This document shows positions 16,901 to 25,816 of a DNA stretch of 64,000 bases, piece after piece; the stretch's first letter is position 1, and each line of letters opens with the position of its first letter. The DNA comes from Devosia sp. A16. Lineage in GTDB: Bacteria; Pseudomonadota; Alphaproteobacteria; Rhizobiales; Devosiaceae. Both the position numbers and the translations under genes were made by a program. The stretch lies in assembly GCF_001402915.1 (NCBI RefSeq), contig NZ_CP012945.1:3015501-3079500 (forward strand), in the 5' to 3' direction. The notes under the pieces were generated by a model. It was not told the DNA's origin. It saw only the letters and a program-made list of their open reading frames with translations, and did not search any database.

Positions 16901-16917
16901 CAGGCGCCGGGCGCCTG
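16901..16917 (+). other. Hairpin next to a Shine-Dalgarno-like AGGAGG
   Basis: CAGGCG-CCGGG-CGCCTG stem-loop immediately after AGGAGG (16895-16900) and nine bases before the ATG at 16926. Folding this hairpin brings AGGAGG to normal spacing from the start codon, so it may be a translational bypass or control structure. The 9-mer CTCTAACCA occurs just before it (16887-16895) and also at 16801-16809. Confidence 0.4.
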
Positions 16918-16925
16918 CTTTGCTC

Positions 16926-17108
16926 ATGACAGAATCCGAGACCACCTCTCCCGCTCCCCGTCGCTCCGGTTGGCGAAACCGGCTGCGAGCCTGGATCGAG
17001 TGGGGGAAACTGCGCCGCGAGCCGCCGCTCCCTGACAGGCTGCGGCGCGACATTGGCTTGCCGCCATTGCCGCGACCGATCGTCGATCCGTTGCGATGGC
17101 GAAAATGA
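16926..17108 (+). CDS. Small basic DUF1127-like protein
   Basis: 60-aa protein, proline- and arginine-rich, ending LPDRLRRDIGLPP followed by a PRPIVDPLRW tail. The L-x-D-x-LRRDIGL core resembles the DUF1127 small proteins of alphaproteobacteria, some of which bind RNA and take part in stress and phosphate responses; the match is by eye. ATG at 16926; a TTG at 16920 is also in frame. It is preceded by the leader region with hairpins, which suggests post-transcriptional control. Confidence 0.6.
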   Translation: MTESETTSPAPRRSGWRNRLRAWIEWGKLRREPPLPDRLRRDIGLPPLPRPIVDPLRWRK

Positions 17109-17160
17109 CAGCCCGTCTGCATTCTCCATGGCGGGTGAATGCCCGCGCCGTGGCGTCCCG

Positions 17161-17184
17161 GTAGTCCCGCCTGTGCGGGACTAC
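17161..17184. terminator. Bidirectional hairpin between the small gene and rmuC
   Basis: Perfect 10-bp inverted repeat GTAGTCCCGC / GCGGGACTAC with loop CTGT. The rmuC stop codon (17181-17183 on the minus strand) lies in its right arm, so it closes both convergent transcripts. There is no long T-tract. Confidence 0.65.
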
Positions 17185-18356
17185 TCCCCGGCGAGGCGCT
17201 GCTCCGGCCGCGCGTCGTCGAACTCCATCGCCTCGATGCGCTCGCCCCGCTTCACGATCTTGGTCGAGGAGGTGACGATGTCGCCGATGTCTCCGGCGGC
17301 CTGGGTGAAATGCGTCTGGAGCTTCCGCACCCGCTCGTCCAGCCGGCCCACATCGGCGAGCAGCGCCCGCACTTCGGTCTGGATCCGGTAGGCCTCCTCG
17401 CGCATCTTCACGTCGCGCAGCAGAGCCTGCACCACCTGGATCGATAGCATCAGGATCGAGGGCGAGACGATGACGATGCGCGCCTTCAGCGCCCGCTGCA
17501 CCACATCCTCGAAATGCTCGTGCAGGTCGGCGAAAATCGATTCCGACGGCACGAACAGGAACGCCGTATCGGCGGTCTCCCCGGCAATCAGGTATTTTTC
17601 GGAGATCGCCTTGATGTGGACGCCCATATCGTTGCGGAATCCCGAGGCGGCAAAGCGCGGGTCCTCGCCCTCGGCGGCGGAAGTGAAGCGCTGCCAGCTT
17701 TCGAGCGGAAACTTGGCGTCGATTACCAGCGAGGGCGCGCCGTTCGGCATGTAGACCAGCGCGTCGGGCCGGCTGCCGTTGGAGAGCGTCGCCTGGAACG
17801 CATAGGAATTCGGCGCGAGGCCATCGCCGATGATCGCCTCCATCCGCCCCTGCCCGAAAGCACCGCGGGTCTGCTTGTTGGCGAGGATGGATTGCAGCGA
17901 CACCACGTTCTGGCTGAGCTGCGTGATGTTGGACTGCGCCCGATCGATCACCGCCAGCCGTTCCTGCAGCTTGCTGAGGCTCTCGTTGGTCTTCTGGTTG
18001 CTCTCCTGCATGGCGGCGCCGATGCGCTGGCCCTGGCTGTCGAGCCGCTCGTTCACCAGTCGCGCCAGGTCGGAGGTGCGCGAGCCGAAAATCTCGCTCA
18101 TCGTCTGCATCCGGCCGGTCATCTCCGACTGAACGCGCAGCATGTCGGCGATATAGCGCTCGGTTTCCTGCGCCCTGAGCTGAGCCGCGGCCGCTTCCTC
18201 GGCCCGCTGCCAGGCCTCTTCCGCCCTGGCGCGCGATTGCCGTATCACCACGACGAGCAGCGCGACCAGCAGCGCAGCCACCAGGCCCACGGCCGCATAG
18301 GCGGCGATCTCCAGCGTGACGGGGACGTCGGCGATGACGAAAAGCACACGATCCAT
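17181..18356 (-). CDS. rmuC: DNA recombination protein RmuC
   Basis: 391-aa protein of the RmuC family, thought to limit inversion events at short inverted repeats. It has an N-terminal membrane anchor (about 15-40), a long coiled coil (about 45-150) and the RmuC nuclease-like domain with ARPDALVYMPNGAPSLVIDAKFPLE and FVPSESIFADLHEHF. ATG 18356. It is divergent from def. The count of short inverted repeats in this genome makes the gene's role apt, but that is only an association. Confidence 0.93.
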   Translation of the reverse strand: MDRVLFVIADVPVTLEIAAYAAVGLVAALLVALLVVVIRQSRARAEEAWQRAEEAAAAQLRAQETERYIADMLRVQSEMTGRMQTMSEIFGSRTSDLARLVNERLDSQGQRIGAAMQESNQKTNESLSKLQERLAVIDRAQSNITQLSQNVVSLQSILANKQTRGAFGQGRMEAIIGDGLAPNSYAFQATLSNGSRPDALVYMPNGAPSLVIDAKFPLESWQRFTSAAEGEDPRFAASGFRNDMGVHIKAISEKYLIAGETADTAFLFVPSESIFADLHEHFEDVVQRALKARIVIVSPSILMLSIQVVQALLRDVKMREEAYRIQTEVRALLADVGRLDERVRKLQTHFTQAAGDIGDIVTSSTKIVKRGERIEAMEFDDARPEQRLAGE

Positions 18357-18506
18357 CGCACGAGCTTACACGATTCGAGCGTGCTGTTCTCGCATTGTTC
18401 TTCGGCGCCGCAATTGGGGTAAACAGCGCGTCAACCGGCTGGCCGTTGACCCGCGCCCGGGAAATACCATATTCAGCGGCAACCCCCGATGAAGGACTGA
18501 ACGTTC

Positions 18507-19025
18507 ATGGCCAAGCGCCCCATCCTGATCCTGCCCGACGAGCGCCTGCGCGCCATTGCAGAGCCGATCGAGAAGATCGACGATGGCATCAAGCAGCTCG
18601 CCAAGGACATGCTCGAAACCATGTACGACGCGCCGGGTATCGGTCTCGCCGCGCCGCAGATCGGCGAGCTGAAGCGCATCGTGGTAATGGACCTCGCCAA
18701 GGAAGGCGAGGAGCCGGCGCCACTGGTGATGGTGAACCCGGAAATCCTCAAATATTCCGACGAGACGGTCACCACCGAGGAAGGCTGCCTGTCGATCCCC
18801 GAGCTCTACTATGATGTCGAGCGTCCGGCCGAGGTCACGGTCCGCTACACCGACCTCGACGGCAAGCAGATCGAACTGGATGCCAAGGACCGCCTTGCGG
18901 TCTGCGTGCAGCACGAGCTCGATCACCTCGATGGCGTGCTCTACATCGACTATCTCAGCCGTCTGAAGCGCGACCGCGTGCTGAAGAAGTTCCAGAAGGC
19001 CGAGCGGTTGTCGAAGCGCGCTTGA
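18507..19025 (+). CDS. def: Peptide deformylase
   Basis: 172-aa Fe/Zn metalloenzyme that removes the formyl group from nascent proteins. All three active-site motifs are present: GIGLAAPQIG, EEGCLSIPE with the metal-binding cysteine, and QHELDHLDG with the HExxH histidines and glutamate. ATG 18507 follows GAAGGA. It sits ahead of fmt, whose product adds the formyl group that this enzyme removes. Confidence 0.97.
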   Translation: MAKRPILILPDERLRAIAEPIEKIDDGIKQLAKDMLETMYDAPGIGLAAPQIGELKRIVVMDLAKEGEEPAPLVMVNPEILKYSDETVTTEEGCLSIPELYYDVERPAEVTVRYTDLDGKQIELDAKDRLAVCVQHELDHLDGVLYIDYLSRLKRDRVLKKFQKAERLSKRA

Positions 19026-19029
19026 AGCG

Positions 19030-19190
19030 CGCTGGGCAGGGCGAAGCCCTCTTCCTTCTCCCCTTGAGGGAGAAGGTGGCGAGCGCAGCGAGACGGATGA
19101 GGGGCCGTTTGGCTGAACTTCCCCTCACCCGCCCTTCGGGCACCCTTTCCCTCCTAGGGACGCGGTAGCGCCCTGAGGGGAGCGGGAAAG
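19030..19190. repeat. Intergenic palindromic repeat, family 2 (copy C)
   Basis: Contains CTTCTCCCCTTGAGGGAGAAG (hairpin) then GTGGCGAGCGCAGCGAGACGGATGAGGGG, and a second arm with CCCCTCACCCGCCCTTCGGG. The block CTTCTCCCC...GGGAGAAGGTGGCG...CGGATGAGGGG is shared with 30577-30715. It separates def from fmt and ends right at the fmt ribosome binding site. Confidence 0.8.
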
Positions 19191-19206
19191 AAGAGGAGCT
19201 CCTCAA

Positions 19207-20127
19207 CTGAAAATCATCTTCATGGGCACGCCGGAATTCGCCGTGCCCACCCTCACCGAGATCGTTTCCACCGGCCATGAGGTCGTCGCCGTCTATACGC
19301 GCGCACCGAAGCCCGCGGGCCGGGGCCAGGCCGAGCGCAAGTCGCCGGTGCATGAAGCCGCCGAAAGTTTCGGGATTCCCGTCTTTACCCCGCGCAGCCT
19401 GAAGCAAGCGCCCGAGCAGGAGGTGTTCGCCTCGCTCGATGCAGATGTGGCGGTGGTCGTCGCCTATGGCCTGATCCTGCCCAAGCCGATTCTCGAGGCG
19501 CCGCGGCTCGGTTGCCTGAACCTCCACGGTTCGCTCCTGCCGCGTTGGCGCGGCGCCGCGCCAATCCAGCGCGCCGTGATGGCTGGCGACACCCGCACCG
19601 GCGTCATGGTGATGCAGATGGATGAAGGGCTCGACACCGGTCCCGTCGGGCTGATCGAGGAAATGCCCATCGGCCCCGACATGACCTCGGGGGAACTGCA
19701 CGACAAGATGATGCTGGTGGGCGCCGACCTGATGGGGCGGGCCCTCGCCGCGCTCGATCGCGGCAGCCTGCACTTCACCCCGCAGCCTGAAGCTGGCGTG
19801 ACCTACGCCGCCAAGATCGACAAGGCCGAAGCCCGCATCGATTGGACGAAGCCCGCCAGCAACGCGCACAATCTGATCCGCGGCCTCTCGCCGTTCCCCG
19901 GCGCCTGGTTCGAGCTTGCCCTCAACGGCACGCCCACCCGCATCAAGGCGTTGCGCTCGACGCTGGTTGCGGGGCAGGGCGCCCCAGGCACCATCCTGCC
20001 CGAACTCACCATCGCCTGCGGCGCCGGCGCCGTGCGCCTCACCATGGTGCAGCGCGAGGGCAAGGGCGCCATGGACGCGGCGACCTTCCTGCGGGGGGCT
20101 GGGGCGTTGCCGGAGCGGGCGGGTTAA
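19207..20127 (+). CDS. fmt: Methionyl-tRNA formyltransferase, likely CTG start
   Basis: Adds a formyl group to initiator Met-tRNA from 10-formyl-tetrahydrofolate; 306 aa. Motifs: the N-terminal [33 protein letters not shown] with the catalytic Asn/His region, and the C-terminal OB-like domain. Family members start M-x-I-I-F-M-G-T-P. The only upstream in-frame codon that restores this is CTG 19207, preceded at 8 bases by GAGGAG (19193-19198). The next ATG (19222) would remove the first beta strand. A rare CTG start is therefore the better call. Confidence 0.9.
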   Translation: MKIIFMGTPEFAVPTLTEIVSTGHEVVAVYTRAPKPAGRGQAERKSPVHEAAESFGIPVFTPRSLKQAPEQEVFASLDADVAVVVAYGLILPKPILEAPRLGCLNLHGSLLPRWRGAAPIQRAVMAGDTRTGVMVMQMDEGLDTGPVGLIEEMPIGPDMTSGELHDKMMLVGADLMGRALAALDRGSLHFTPQPEAGVTYAAKIDKAEARIDWTKPASNAHNLIRGLSPFPGAWFELALNGTPTRIKALRSTLVAGQGAPGTILPELTIACGAGAVRLTMVQREGKGAMDAATFLRGAGALPERAG

Positions 20128-20149
20128 AGGGTGCGCTCTGCAGCTTCCA

Positions 20150-20245
20150 AACCTTCGGTGTCATCCCCTCGAAAGCGGAGACCTCTGTTTTTTTTGCCGG
20201 CATCGCAAACGGAGGTTCCCGCTTTTGCGGGAACGACCCGGTGGT
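20150..20245. repeat. Intergenic repeat with TTCCCGC hairpin
   Basis: Contains the pattern TCATCCCCTCGAAAGCGGAGACCTC, an eight-base T-run (20187-20194) and the hairpin TTCCCGC-TTTT-GCGGGAA at about 20216-20233. This resembles the frequent rhizobial element with GTTCCCGC stems. It separates fmt from truA. Confidence 0.55.
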
Positions 20246-20262
20246 CGGGGTGGGTATCGTAG

Positions 20263-21000
20263 ATGCCCCGCTACCGCCTCAGCATCGAGTATGACGGTCG
20301 CCCGTTCTGCGGCTGGCAGCGGCAGGCGCACGATCTCTCCGTGCAGCAACTGCTCGAGGAGGCGATCGAGCGCTTCAGCGGCGAAGGCGTCGTCACCCAG
20401 GCCGCCGGGCGCACCGACGCCGGGGTCCATGCGCTCGGCCAGGTGGTGCATTTCGACCTCGAGCGCGACTGGGATCCGTTCAAGGTGCGCGAAGCGCTGA
20501 ACTATCACACCAAGCCGCACCCGGTGGCGATCCTTACCGTCGACCGCGTCGACGACAGCTTTGAGGCGCGGTTCTCCGCCACCGCCCGGCACTACGAGTA
20601 CCGCATCCTCAACCGCCGCGCCCGGCCCGGCCTCGATATGGGACGGGTCTGGCACGTGCCGGTGCCGCTCGATGTCGAGGCGATGCACGCGGCGGCGCAA
20701 CTGATCCTCGGCCGGCACGATTTCACTACCTTCCGTGCCGCCGAATGCCAGGCCAATTCCCCCGAGCGCACGCTCGACATCTTCAGCGTATCGCCACAGG
20801 CCGAAATGATCGTCGTCATCGCCAAGGCGCGGAGCTTTCTGCACAGCCAGGTCCGCTCGATGGTGGGGTCGCTGAAGCTGGTGGGCGACGGCAAATGGCA
20901 GCCGCGCGACTTCCGGGCGGCGCTCGACGCGCGCGATCGTGCCCGCTGCGGCCCGCTGGCCCCGCCGGACGGGTTGTATCTGACTAGGGTCGATTATTAG
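20263..21000 (+). CDS. truA: tRNA pseudouridine(38-40) synthase
   Basis: 245-aa enzyme that makes pseudouridine in the tRNA anticodon arm. The catalytic aspartate lies in [19 protein letters not shown]; other family blocks are [12 protein letters not shown] and [21 protein letters not shown] 20263. Its last 17 bases overlap the 3' end of the convergent membrane-protein gene, which starts at 21586 on the other strand. Confidence 0.97.
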   Translation: MPRYRLSIEYDGRPFCGWQRQAHDLSVQQLLEEAIERFSGEGVVTQAAGRTDAGVHALGQVVHFDLERDWDPFKVREALNYHTKPHPVAILTVDRVDDSFEARFSATARHYEYRILNRRARPGLDMGRVWHVPVPLDVEAMHAAAQLILGRHDFTTFRAAECQANSPERTLDIFSVSPQAEMIVVIAKARSFLHSQVRSMVGSLKLVGDGKWQPRDFRAALDARDRARCGPLAPPDGLYLTRVDY

Positions 21001-21586
21001 CCGCCGCAGTGCCCAGTTCGGCCAGCTGGTCTGCCGATAGCGGGAAGATCACCGTCAGCACCATCAGCGCGACGATGCCGCTGATCAGCTGCGCCACGAG
21101 GAACGTCACGATCTGCCACGCGGTCAGCGTCAGGATGAGCCGTGCAATGTTCACCATGACGATGATGATCACGATGCCGGTCACGACCATCAGCAGTTCG
21201 CCGCCTATGCCGGTGAGGCCCAGCACTGTCGTGGCGATGGTCAGGAAGAAGGTGGCCCAGTTGTCGGCGACGATATAGGGCACCAGCGCATCGGGGCGCT
21301 TCAGCTGCCGGAGCACGATGGCCGCCGCGCCGATCTGCAGCGCCAGCACGATGATCACCGTCGCAACGGCACGGAACACCGTGCCGCTCGCCCCCGGGAT
21401 GCCCAGCACCAGGGGCACCGCGGTGTTGATCAGCGCCACCACCAGGAAAGCGATGAAGCTGCCGACGAGACCGCGATCGGAGAAATCGAAATAGCTGCCG
21501 GCGCGGCGATCGCCGATCACCAGCGCCGCAACGCCGCGGGCGGCCGAAGCCACCTCGTCCCAGATATCGTTGCTGCGTTCAGGCAC
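20984..21586 (-). CDS. Predicted multi-pass membrane protein (third of three)
   Basis: 200-aa protein with about five hydrophobic segments (for example [20 protein letters not shown] and [17 protein letters not shown]) after a short soluble start. Function unknown; the overall plan is Yip1-like but I cannot confirm that. The GTG start at 21586 shares its G with the TAG of the gene before (TAGTG), so I reject the longer open frame. It is the last gene of the dapD-dapE transcript and overlaps the end of truA. Confidence 0.75.
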   Translation of the reverse strand: MPERSNDIWDEVASAARGVAALVIGDRRAGSYFDFSDRGLVGSFIAFLVVALINTAVPLVLGIPGASGTVFRAVATVIIVLALQIGAAAIVLRQLKRPDALVPYIVADNWATFFLTIATTVLGLTGIGGELLMVVTGIVIIIVMVNIARLILTLTAWQIVTFLVAQLISGIVALMVLTVIFPLSADQLAELGTAAANNRP

Positions 21587-22125
21587 TAGCCGATCCCTTG
21601 CATACCGGTGGTCAGCATGTAGAGCCCGACTCGGACAGCGGCAAGCGCGACGATAGAAAGAATGGCAAACGCGGCAGAAATGCCGAAATTGAGTTTGCCG
21701 ATCTGACGCGCCACACGGAACAGCATGAAGCCGAAGACGCCCAGCATGCCGGTGACGATGTTGGGGCCGGCGAGGTAGCCGAGCGGCAGCGACAGCCCCA
21801 AGGTGAAGGCCATCGCGTAGCTGGCTGGCACCGCCATGGCGATCGCCGAGCCCCGCACCACCCTGGCGGTGACCCAGATCACGGCCCAGACCGTTCCCAG
21901 CCATGCCGCATTGGCCAGCACCCCAAGCCCGACAGTCGGCCAGCCCGGAAAGCCGCTCAGGGCGCTTTCGACGACGATCAGCGCCATCACCACGGCGAGG
22001 TAGCAGCCGGTCGCGTTGACCAGGCCGAGGCGGCTGAGGTTGAACTTTTCGGCGCTGTCCGGGCGCGCCGCCAAGAGGTCGAGCCAGCCGATAATGGCGC
22101 GCCACAGCTCGCCGAAGGCGTTCAC
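21586..22125 (-). CDS. Predicted multi-pass membrane protein (second of three)
   Basis: 179-aa protein. A soluble N-terminus (GELWRAIIGWLDLLAARPDS) is followed by about five hydrophobic segments (CYLAVVMALIVVESALSGF to AILSIVALAAVRVGLYMLTT). Function unknown. The GTG start at 22125 overlaps the TGA of the previous gene (GTGA, 4 bases) and its own stop overlaps the next start, so the three are translationally coupled. Frames that extend further upstream are arginine-rich shadows of the previous gene. Confidence 0.75.
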   Translation of the reverse strand: MNAFGELWRAIIGWLDLLAARPDSAEKFNLSRLGLVNATGCYLAVVMALIVVESALSGFPGWPTVGLGVLANAAWLGTVWAVIWVTARVVRGSAIAMAVPASYAMAFTLGLSLPLGYLAGPNIVTGMLGVFGFMLFRVARQIGKLNFGISAAFAILSIVALAAVRVGLYMLTTGMQGIG

Positions 22126-22670
22126 GGCGTCGCCAGCATCGCTTGGCCGGTCGGCAATGCCAGCAATAGGAAGCTCGCGGCGAAGCTGCCGATCGCCACC
22201 AGCGCGCCGATCAGGATCGCAATGCCCCAGCCGACGCCGAACAGGCTTCGGCTGGCCCGTGCCGAGAAATAGCCGAGAATGCCGAGCATCGCGGTGCCGG
22301 CGCCGACCCCGACCGCGCCGAGGATGATGCCGATCAGCTGGCTCAGCGCCAGCACCAGGGCAAGGAACAGAAACAGCGCCGGCAGGCTGTTGCGCCTGTC
22401 GAGCAGCAGGCCGGCGCCACCGGTGACCGCGAACGGCACCGCCGTCATCACCAGCGCCAGCAATGCGAAATCGATCACCGCGCGCAACGCCTCCGGCAAG
22501 GCACCGGCGAACGGCACCACCAGCAGGATGGCTTGCAGCAGCACCATCACGACGATACCGGCGACGGCGTAGGTCCAGCTCACTTGCCGTGCCGCTTCGG
22601 CGGCCTCCGGTGTCCGGCCGAACACCGCCTGGGTGGCCGCGCCGACCGCGCCGAGAAAACCGTTGGCCAT
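22122..22670 (-). CDS. Predicted multi-pass membrane protein (first of three)
   Basis: 182-aa protein with about five membrane segments (AVAGIVVMVLLQAILLVVPF, FALLALVMTAVPFAVTGGAG, then LFLFLALVLALSQLIGIILG and a Gly/Ala-rich pair). ATG 22670 shares its A with the TGA of dapE (TGATG), so translation is coupled to dapE. Function unknown. In other Hyphomicrobiales I recall one hypothetical membrane gene near dapE and truA; here there are three in a row. Confidence 0.75.
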   Translation of the reverse strand: MANGFLGAVGAATQAVFGRTPEAAEAARQVSWTYAVAGIVVMVLLQAILLVVPFAGALPEALRAVIDFALLALVMTAVPFAVTGGAGLLLDRRNSLPALFLFLALVLALSQLIGIILGAVGVGAGTAMLGILGYFSARASRSLFGVGWGIAILIGALVAIGSFAASFLLLALPTGQAMLATP

Positions 22671-23824
22671 CACGGCGCCGCCAGATAGTCGGCGATGAAC
22701 TGCGCATAGAGCGCCGTCAGTTCCTCGACATCGGCGACGCGGACGTTCTCGTCCACCTTGTGCATGGTCGGGCCGGGCAGGCCGAACTCCACCACCGGGC
22801 AATAATCGGCGATGAAGCGGGCATCGGAGGTGCCGCCGCCGGTGGAGAGCTCGGGTGGGATGCCGGTGCGCCGGGCGATCGTCTCGATCAGCGTCTCCAC
22901 TCCGCCGCCGAGCGGCGACAGGAACGAGCGGGAGGGGCGACCGACGATCGTGAATTCCGCCGTGCAGCCGCGCAGATCCTGGTTGCCGATCACCTCCTCG
23001 ATGGCGGCGATCAGGCTCTCCGGCGTCCAGCGGTCGTTATAGCGCACATTGAAGCGCAGCAACACCGAGGCCGGGATGACATTGGTGGTCTCGTTGCCGA
23101 CATCGGCTGAGGTGAATTCGAGGTTCGACGGCGGGAAATGCTCGGTGCCGTCATCGAGCTTGCCGGTCAGCGCCCCGATCAGCAGCGCCGCCGCCGGCAG
23201 CGGGTTGTTGGCCTTGTCGGGATAGGCGACATGGCCCTGCGTCCCTGTCACCCGGATCTGCCCGTTGAGCGAGCCGCGCCGCCCCACCTTGATGCTGTCG
23301 CCCACCCGGGCGGTGGCGCTCGGCTCGCCGACGATGGCGAAATCGAAGCGGTGGCCCTGGGCGTCCGCCCAGGCCATCAGCTTGTCGGTGCCGTTGACCG
23401 CATCGGCTTCCTCGTCATTGGTGATGGCGAGCGAGATGCGCCCCGCTTCGGGCGCCCGCGCGATCGCCGCAATGAACGCTGCGATCCCCGACTTCATGTC
23501 CGCCGCGCCACGCCCGTAGAGTGTGCCGTCGACGATCTCGGCCGCAAACGGCGCATGTCGCCAGGCTGCGCTATCGCCCGGCGGCACCACGTCGGTATGC
23601 CCGGCAAACAGCAGGTGCTTGCCGCCTTCGCCGCGTGTCGCGAACAGGTTGTCGACCGGGTAGGAGCCGTCGCCTTCGAATCGCACCCGCTCGCACGTGA
23701 AGCCGAGCGGCGTCAGCACCGCATCGAGCACCTCGAGAGCGCCATGCGCCTCGGGTGTTACCGAAGGTTCACGGATCAGTTGCTGGAGCAGTCGGACGGG
23801 GTCGACGCCGTCGGTGCTTGTCAT
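22670..23824 (-). CDS. dapE: Succinyl-diaminopimelate desuccinylase
   Basis: 384-aa di-zinc M20 peptidase-family enzyme that makes LL-diaminopimelate for lysine and peptidoglycan. Metal and catalytic residues are in FAGHTDVVPPGD, GRGAADMKSG, NDEEADAVNG, VGEPSAT and PTMHKVDENV. ATG 23824 gives MTSTDGVDPVRLLQQLI; the frame open to 23917 has no family likeness. It starts 17 bases after the dapD stop, so both act in the same succinylase pathway from one transcript. Confidence 0.96.
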   Translation of the reverse strand: MTSTDGVDPVRLLQQLIREPSVTPEAHGALEVLDAVLTPLGFTCERVRFEGDGSYPVDNLFATRGEGGKHLLFAGHTDVVPPGDSAAWRHAPFAAEIVDGTLYGRGAADMKSGIAAFIAAIARAPEAGRISLAITNDEEADAVNGTDKLMAWADAQGHRFDFAIVGEPSATARVGDSIKVGRRGSLNGQIRVTGTQGHVAYPDKANNPLPAAALLIGALTGKLDDGTEHFPPSNLEFTSADVGNETTNVIPASVLLRFNVRYNDRWTPESLIAAIEEVIGNQDLRGCTAEFTIVGRPSRSFLSPLGGGVETLIETIARRTGIPPELSTGGGTSDARFIADYCPVVEFGLPGPTMHKVDENVRVADVEELTALYAQFIADYLAAP

Positions 23825-23841
23825 GGTCCCGCACGTTCCCG

Positions 23842-24681
23842 TCAGTCGCGCAGCAGCTCGTTGATGCCGGTCTTCGACCGGGTCTGCGCGTCGACCGTCT
23901 TGACGATCACCGCGCAATAGAGGCTCGGGCCCGGCTGGCCGTTCGGCAGCGGCTTGCCCGGCAGGTTGCCCGAAACCACGACGGAGTAGGGCGGCACCTT
24001 GCCGATATGGATCTCCCCGGTGGCGCGGTCGACGATCTTGGTCGAGGCGCCGATATAGACGCCCATCGACAGCACCGAGCCTTCACCCACGACGACGCCC
24101 TCGACCACTTCGGAGCGGGCGCCGATGAAGCAGTTGTCCTCGATGATGGTCGGGCCGGCCTGCATCGGCTCCAGAACGCCGCCGATGCCGACGCCACCCG
24201 AGAGGTGGACGTTCTTGCCGATCTGCGCGCACGAGCCGACCGTGGCCCAGCCGTCGACCATCGAGTTCTCGTCGACGAAAGCACCGATATTGACGAAGCT
24301 CGGCATCAGTACCACGCCGCGGCCGATATGGGAGCCCTGCCGCACGATCGAGCCCGGCACGGCGCGGAAGCCTGCCTCACGGAAGCGATTCTCGCCCCAG
24401 CCCTCGAACTTCGAAGGCACCTTGTCCCACCAGGTGGTGCCGCCTGGCCCTTGGATCACCGCGTTGTCGTTGAGCCGGAAGCTCAGCAGCACCGCCTTCT
24501 TCAGCCACTGGTTGACCGTCCATCCGCCGTCGGACTTTTCGGCGACCCGCGCCTTGCCGCTGTCGAGCAGTTCGAGCGCCGTCTGCACGGCCTCGCGTAC
24601 CGCGCCCTGCGTGCTCGAGCTGATCTCGGTGCGCGCCTCCCAGGCGGCATCGATGGTCTTGGCGAGATCGGCATACGACAT
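23842..24681 (-). CDS. dapD: Tetrahydrodipicolinate N-succinyltransferase
   Basis: 279-aa enzyme that transfers succinate from succinyl-CoA to tetrahydrodipicolinate, the step two before dapE. The C-terminal half is a left-handed beta helix of hexapeptide repeats ([35 protein letters not shown], and so on). ATG 24681 ([15 protein letters not shown]). First gene of the minus-strand operon dapD-dapE-three membrane proteins. Confidence 0.96.
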   Translation of the reverse strand: MSYADLAKTIDAAWEARTEISSSTQGAVREAVQTALELLDSGKARVAEKSDGGWTVNQWLKKAVLLSFRLNDNAVIQGPGGTTWWDKVPSKFEGWGENRFREAGFRAVPGSIVRQGSHIGRGVVLMPSFVNIGAFVDENSMVDGWATVGSCAQIGKNVHLSGGVGIGGVLEPMQAGPTIIEDNCFIGARSEVVEGVVVGEGSVLSMGVYIGASTKIVDRATGEIHIGKVPPYSVVVSGNLPGKPLPNGQPGPSLYCAVIVKTVDAQTRSKTGINELLRD

Positions 24682-24716
24682 GGGCAGAGCTTTCGGATCG
24701 GGGGAATTGAGGCGCG

Positions 24717-24731
24717 CCGGACATTATCCGG
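24717..24731. promoter_or_regulatory. Inverted repeat CCGGA-N5-TCCGG in the dapD/LOG divergent region
   Basis: Short perfect repeat with spacer CATTA, 36 bases upstream of dapD and 72 upstream of the LOG gene. The TTATCC core could be part of a promoter. Weak evidence; listed because it is the only symmetric element in this 121-base divergent region. Confidence 0.3.
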
Positions 24732-24802
24732 ACAGGTCCTGCTGTCAACGATCCTTAACCCCGGCCGTGACAAGCTCAAGGCCACTATTCGGAGACGCCA
24801 GA

Positions 24803-25654
24803 ATGGCCAGACGCGCCCACACCCCGCTTCGGACCTCGGAAGAGGATGTGCATGCGGCAAAACGCGCCCCAGCGACGCCGCAGACCGAATCCGCGGCATT
24901 CCGGCTGGCCTTCTCCGACGAAGAGTTCATGACCAGCGAGGACACGCGCGGCGTCCGCTTCCAGCTGGAGTATTTGAAGACCGAGTTCCGCCTGCGCGAA
25001 CACGGCATCCGCTCGACCGTCGTGCTGTTCGGCGGTGCGCGTATCCCCGAGCCTGGCAAGCCCGCCTGGGCCGCCCGCAACGAGACGCAGAAGCAGAACC
25101 TCGAGGCCGCCTCACGCTACTACGAGGAGGCCCGCCGCTTCGCCCAATATGCCTCGCTCACCTCGCGTGCTCTCGATTTCCGCGACTATGTGGTGGTCAC
25201 CGGCGGCGGTCCCGGCGTCATGGAGGCCGGCAATCGCGGCGCCGACGATGTCGGTGCGCCGACCATCGGGCTCAACATTGTCTTGCCGCACGAGCAGGCG
25301 CCCAACACCTACATCACGCCCGAGCTCTGCTTCAATTTCCACTATTTCGCCACCCGCAAGATCCACTTCCTGTTGCGGGCGCGCGCCGTCGCCATCTTCC
25401 CCGGCGGCTTCGGCACGCTGGACGAGTTCTTCGAGACGCTGACGCTGATCCAGACCGGCCGCATGGAGCGCGTGCCGCTGCTGCTGTTCGGCAAGGAGTT
25501 CTGGAACAAGGTCATCAACTTCGAGGCGCTGGCCGAGGCCGGCACCATCGCGCCGGACGACCCGCACCTGTTCACCGTGGTCGACAGCGCCGAAGAGGGC
25601 TGGAACGTCATCCGCGAACACTACAATCTGCCGGAAGTATCGCTGGCGCGGTGA
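24803..25654 (+). CDS. LOG-family nucleotide 5'-monophosphate phosphoribohydrolase
   Basis: 283-aa Rossmann-fold protein of the LOG/TIGR00730 family, which cleaves cytokinin riboside or purine 5'-monophosphates to free base and ribose phosphate. Signature motifs are VVTGGGPGVMEAGNRGA and FPGGFGTLDEFFETLTLIQ (the PGGxGTxxE motif). The first 70 residues are a family-specific extension. ATG 24803 follows GGAG. The in-frame sequence back to 24125 is antisense dapD. Real substrate unknown. Confidence 0.9.
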   Translation: MARRAHTPLRTSEEDVHAAKRAPATPQTESAAFRLAFSDEEFMTSEDTRGVRFQLEYLKTEFRLREHGIRSTVVLFGGARIPEPGKPAWAARNETQKQNLEAASRYYEEARRFAQYASLTSRALDFRDYVVVTGGGPGVMEAGNRGADDVGAPTIGLNIVLPHEQAPNTYITPELCFNFHYFATRKIHFLLRARAVAIFPGGFGTLDEFFETLTLIQTGRMERVPLLLFGKEFWNKVINFEALAEAGTIAPDDPHLFTVVDSAEEGWNVIREHYNLPEVSLAR

Positions 25655-25675
25655 GCCCTGCGGCCGGTGCGGGCC

Positions 25676-25780
25676 GCCCCCCACCCTTGATCCCTCCTCG
25701 CAAGGGGCAGGGAGACGCAGACTGAGAGACCAGTGTTTTTTGGTCTAGCTGCCCCTTGTGGGGAGGGGACAGGGGTGGGG
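25676..25780. repeat. Intergenic palindromic repeat, family 1 (copy B)
   Basis: Second copy of the element at 6523-6628: CCCTTGATCCCTCCTCGCAAG, a variable centre (25717-25750 with a six-T run), then the returning arm GCCCCTTGTGGGGAGGGGAC and AGGGGTGGGG. It fills the space between two convergent genes, as does copy A. Confidence 0.85.
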
Positions 25781-25816
25781 TCCACAACCACCGGGTTGTC
25801 GGCGGTCGCCGACCTC

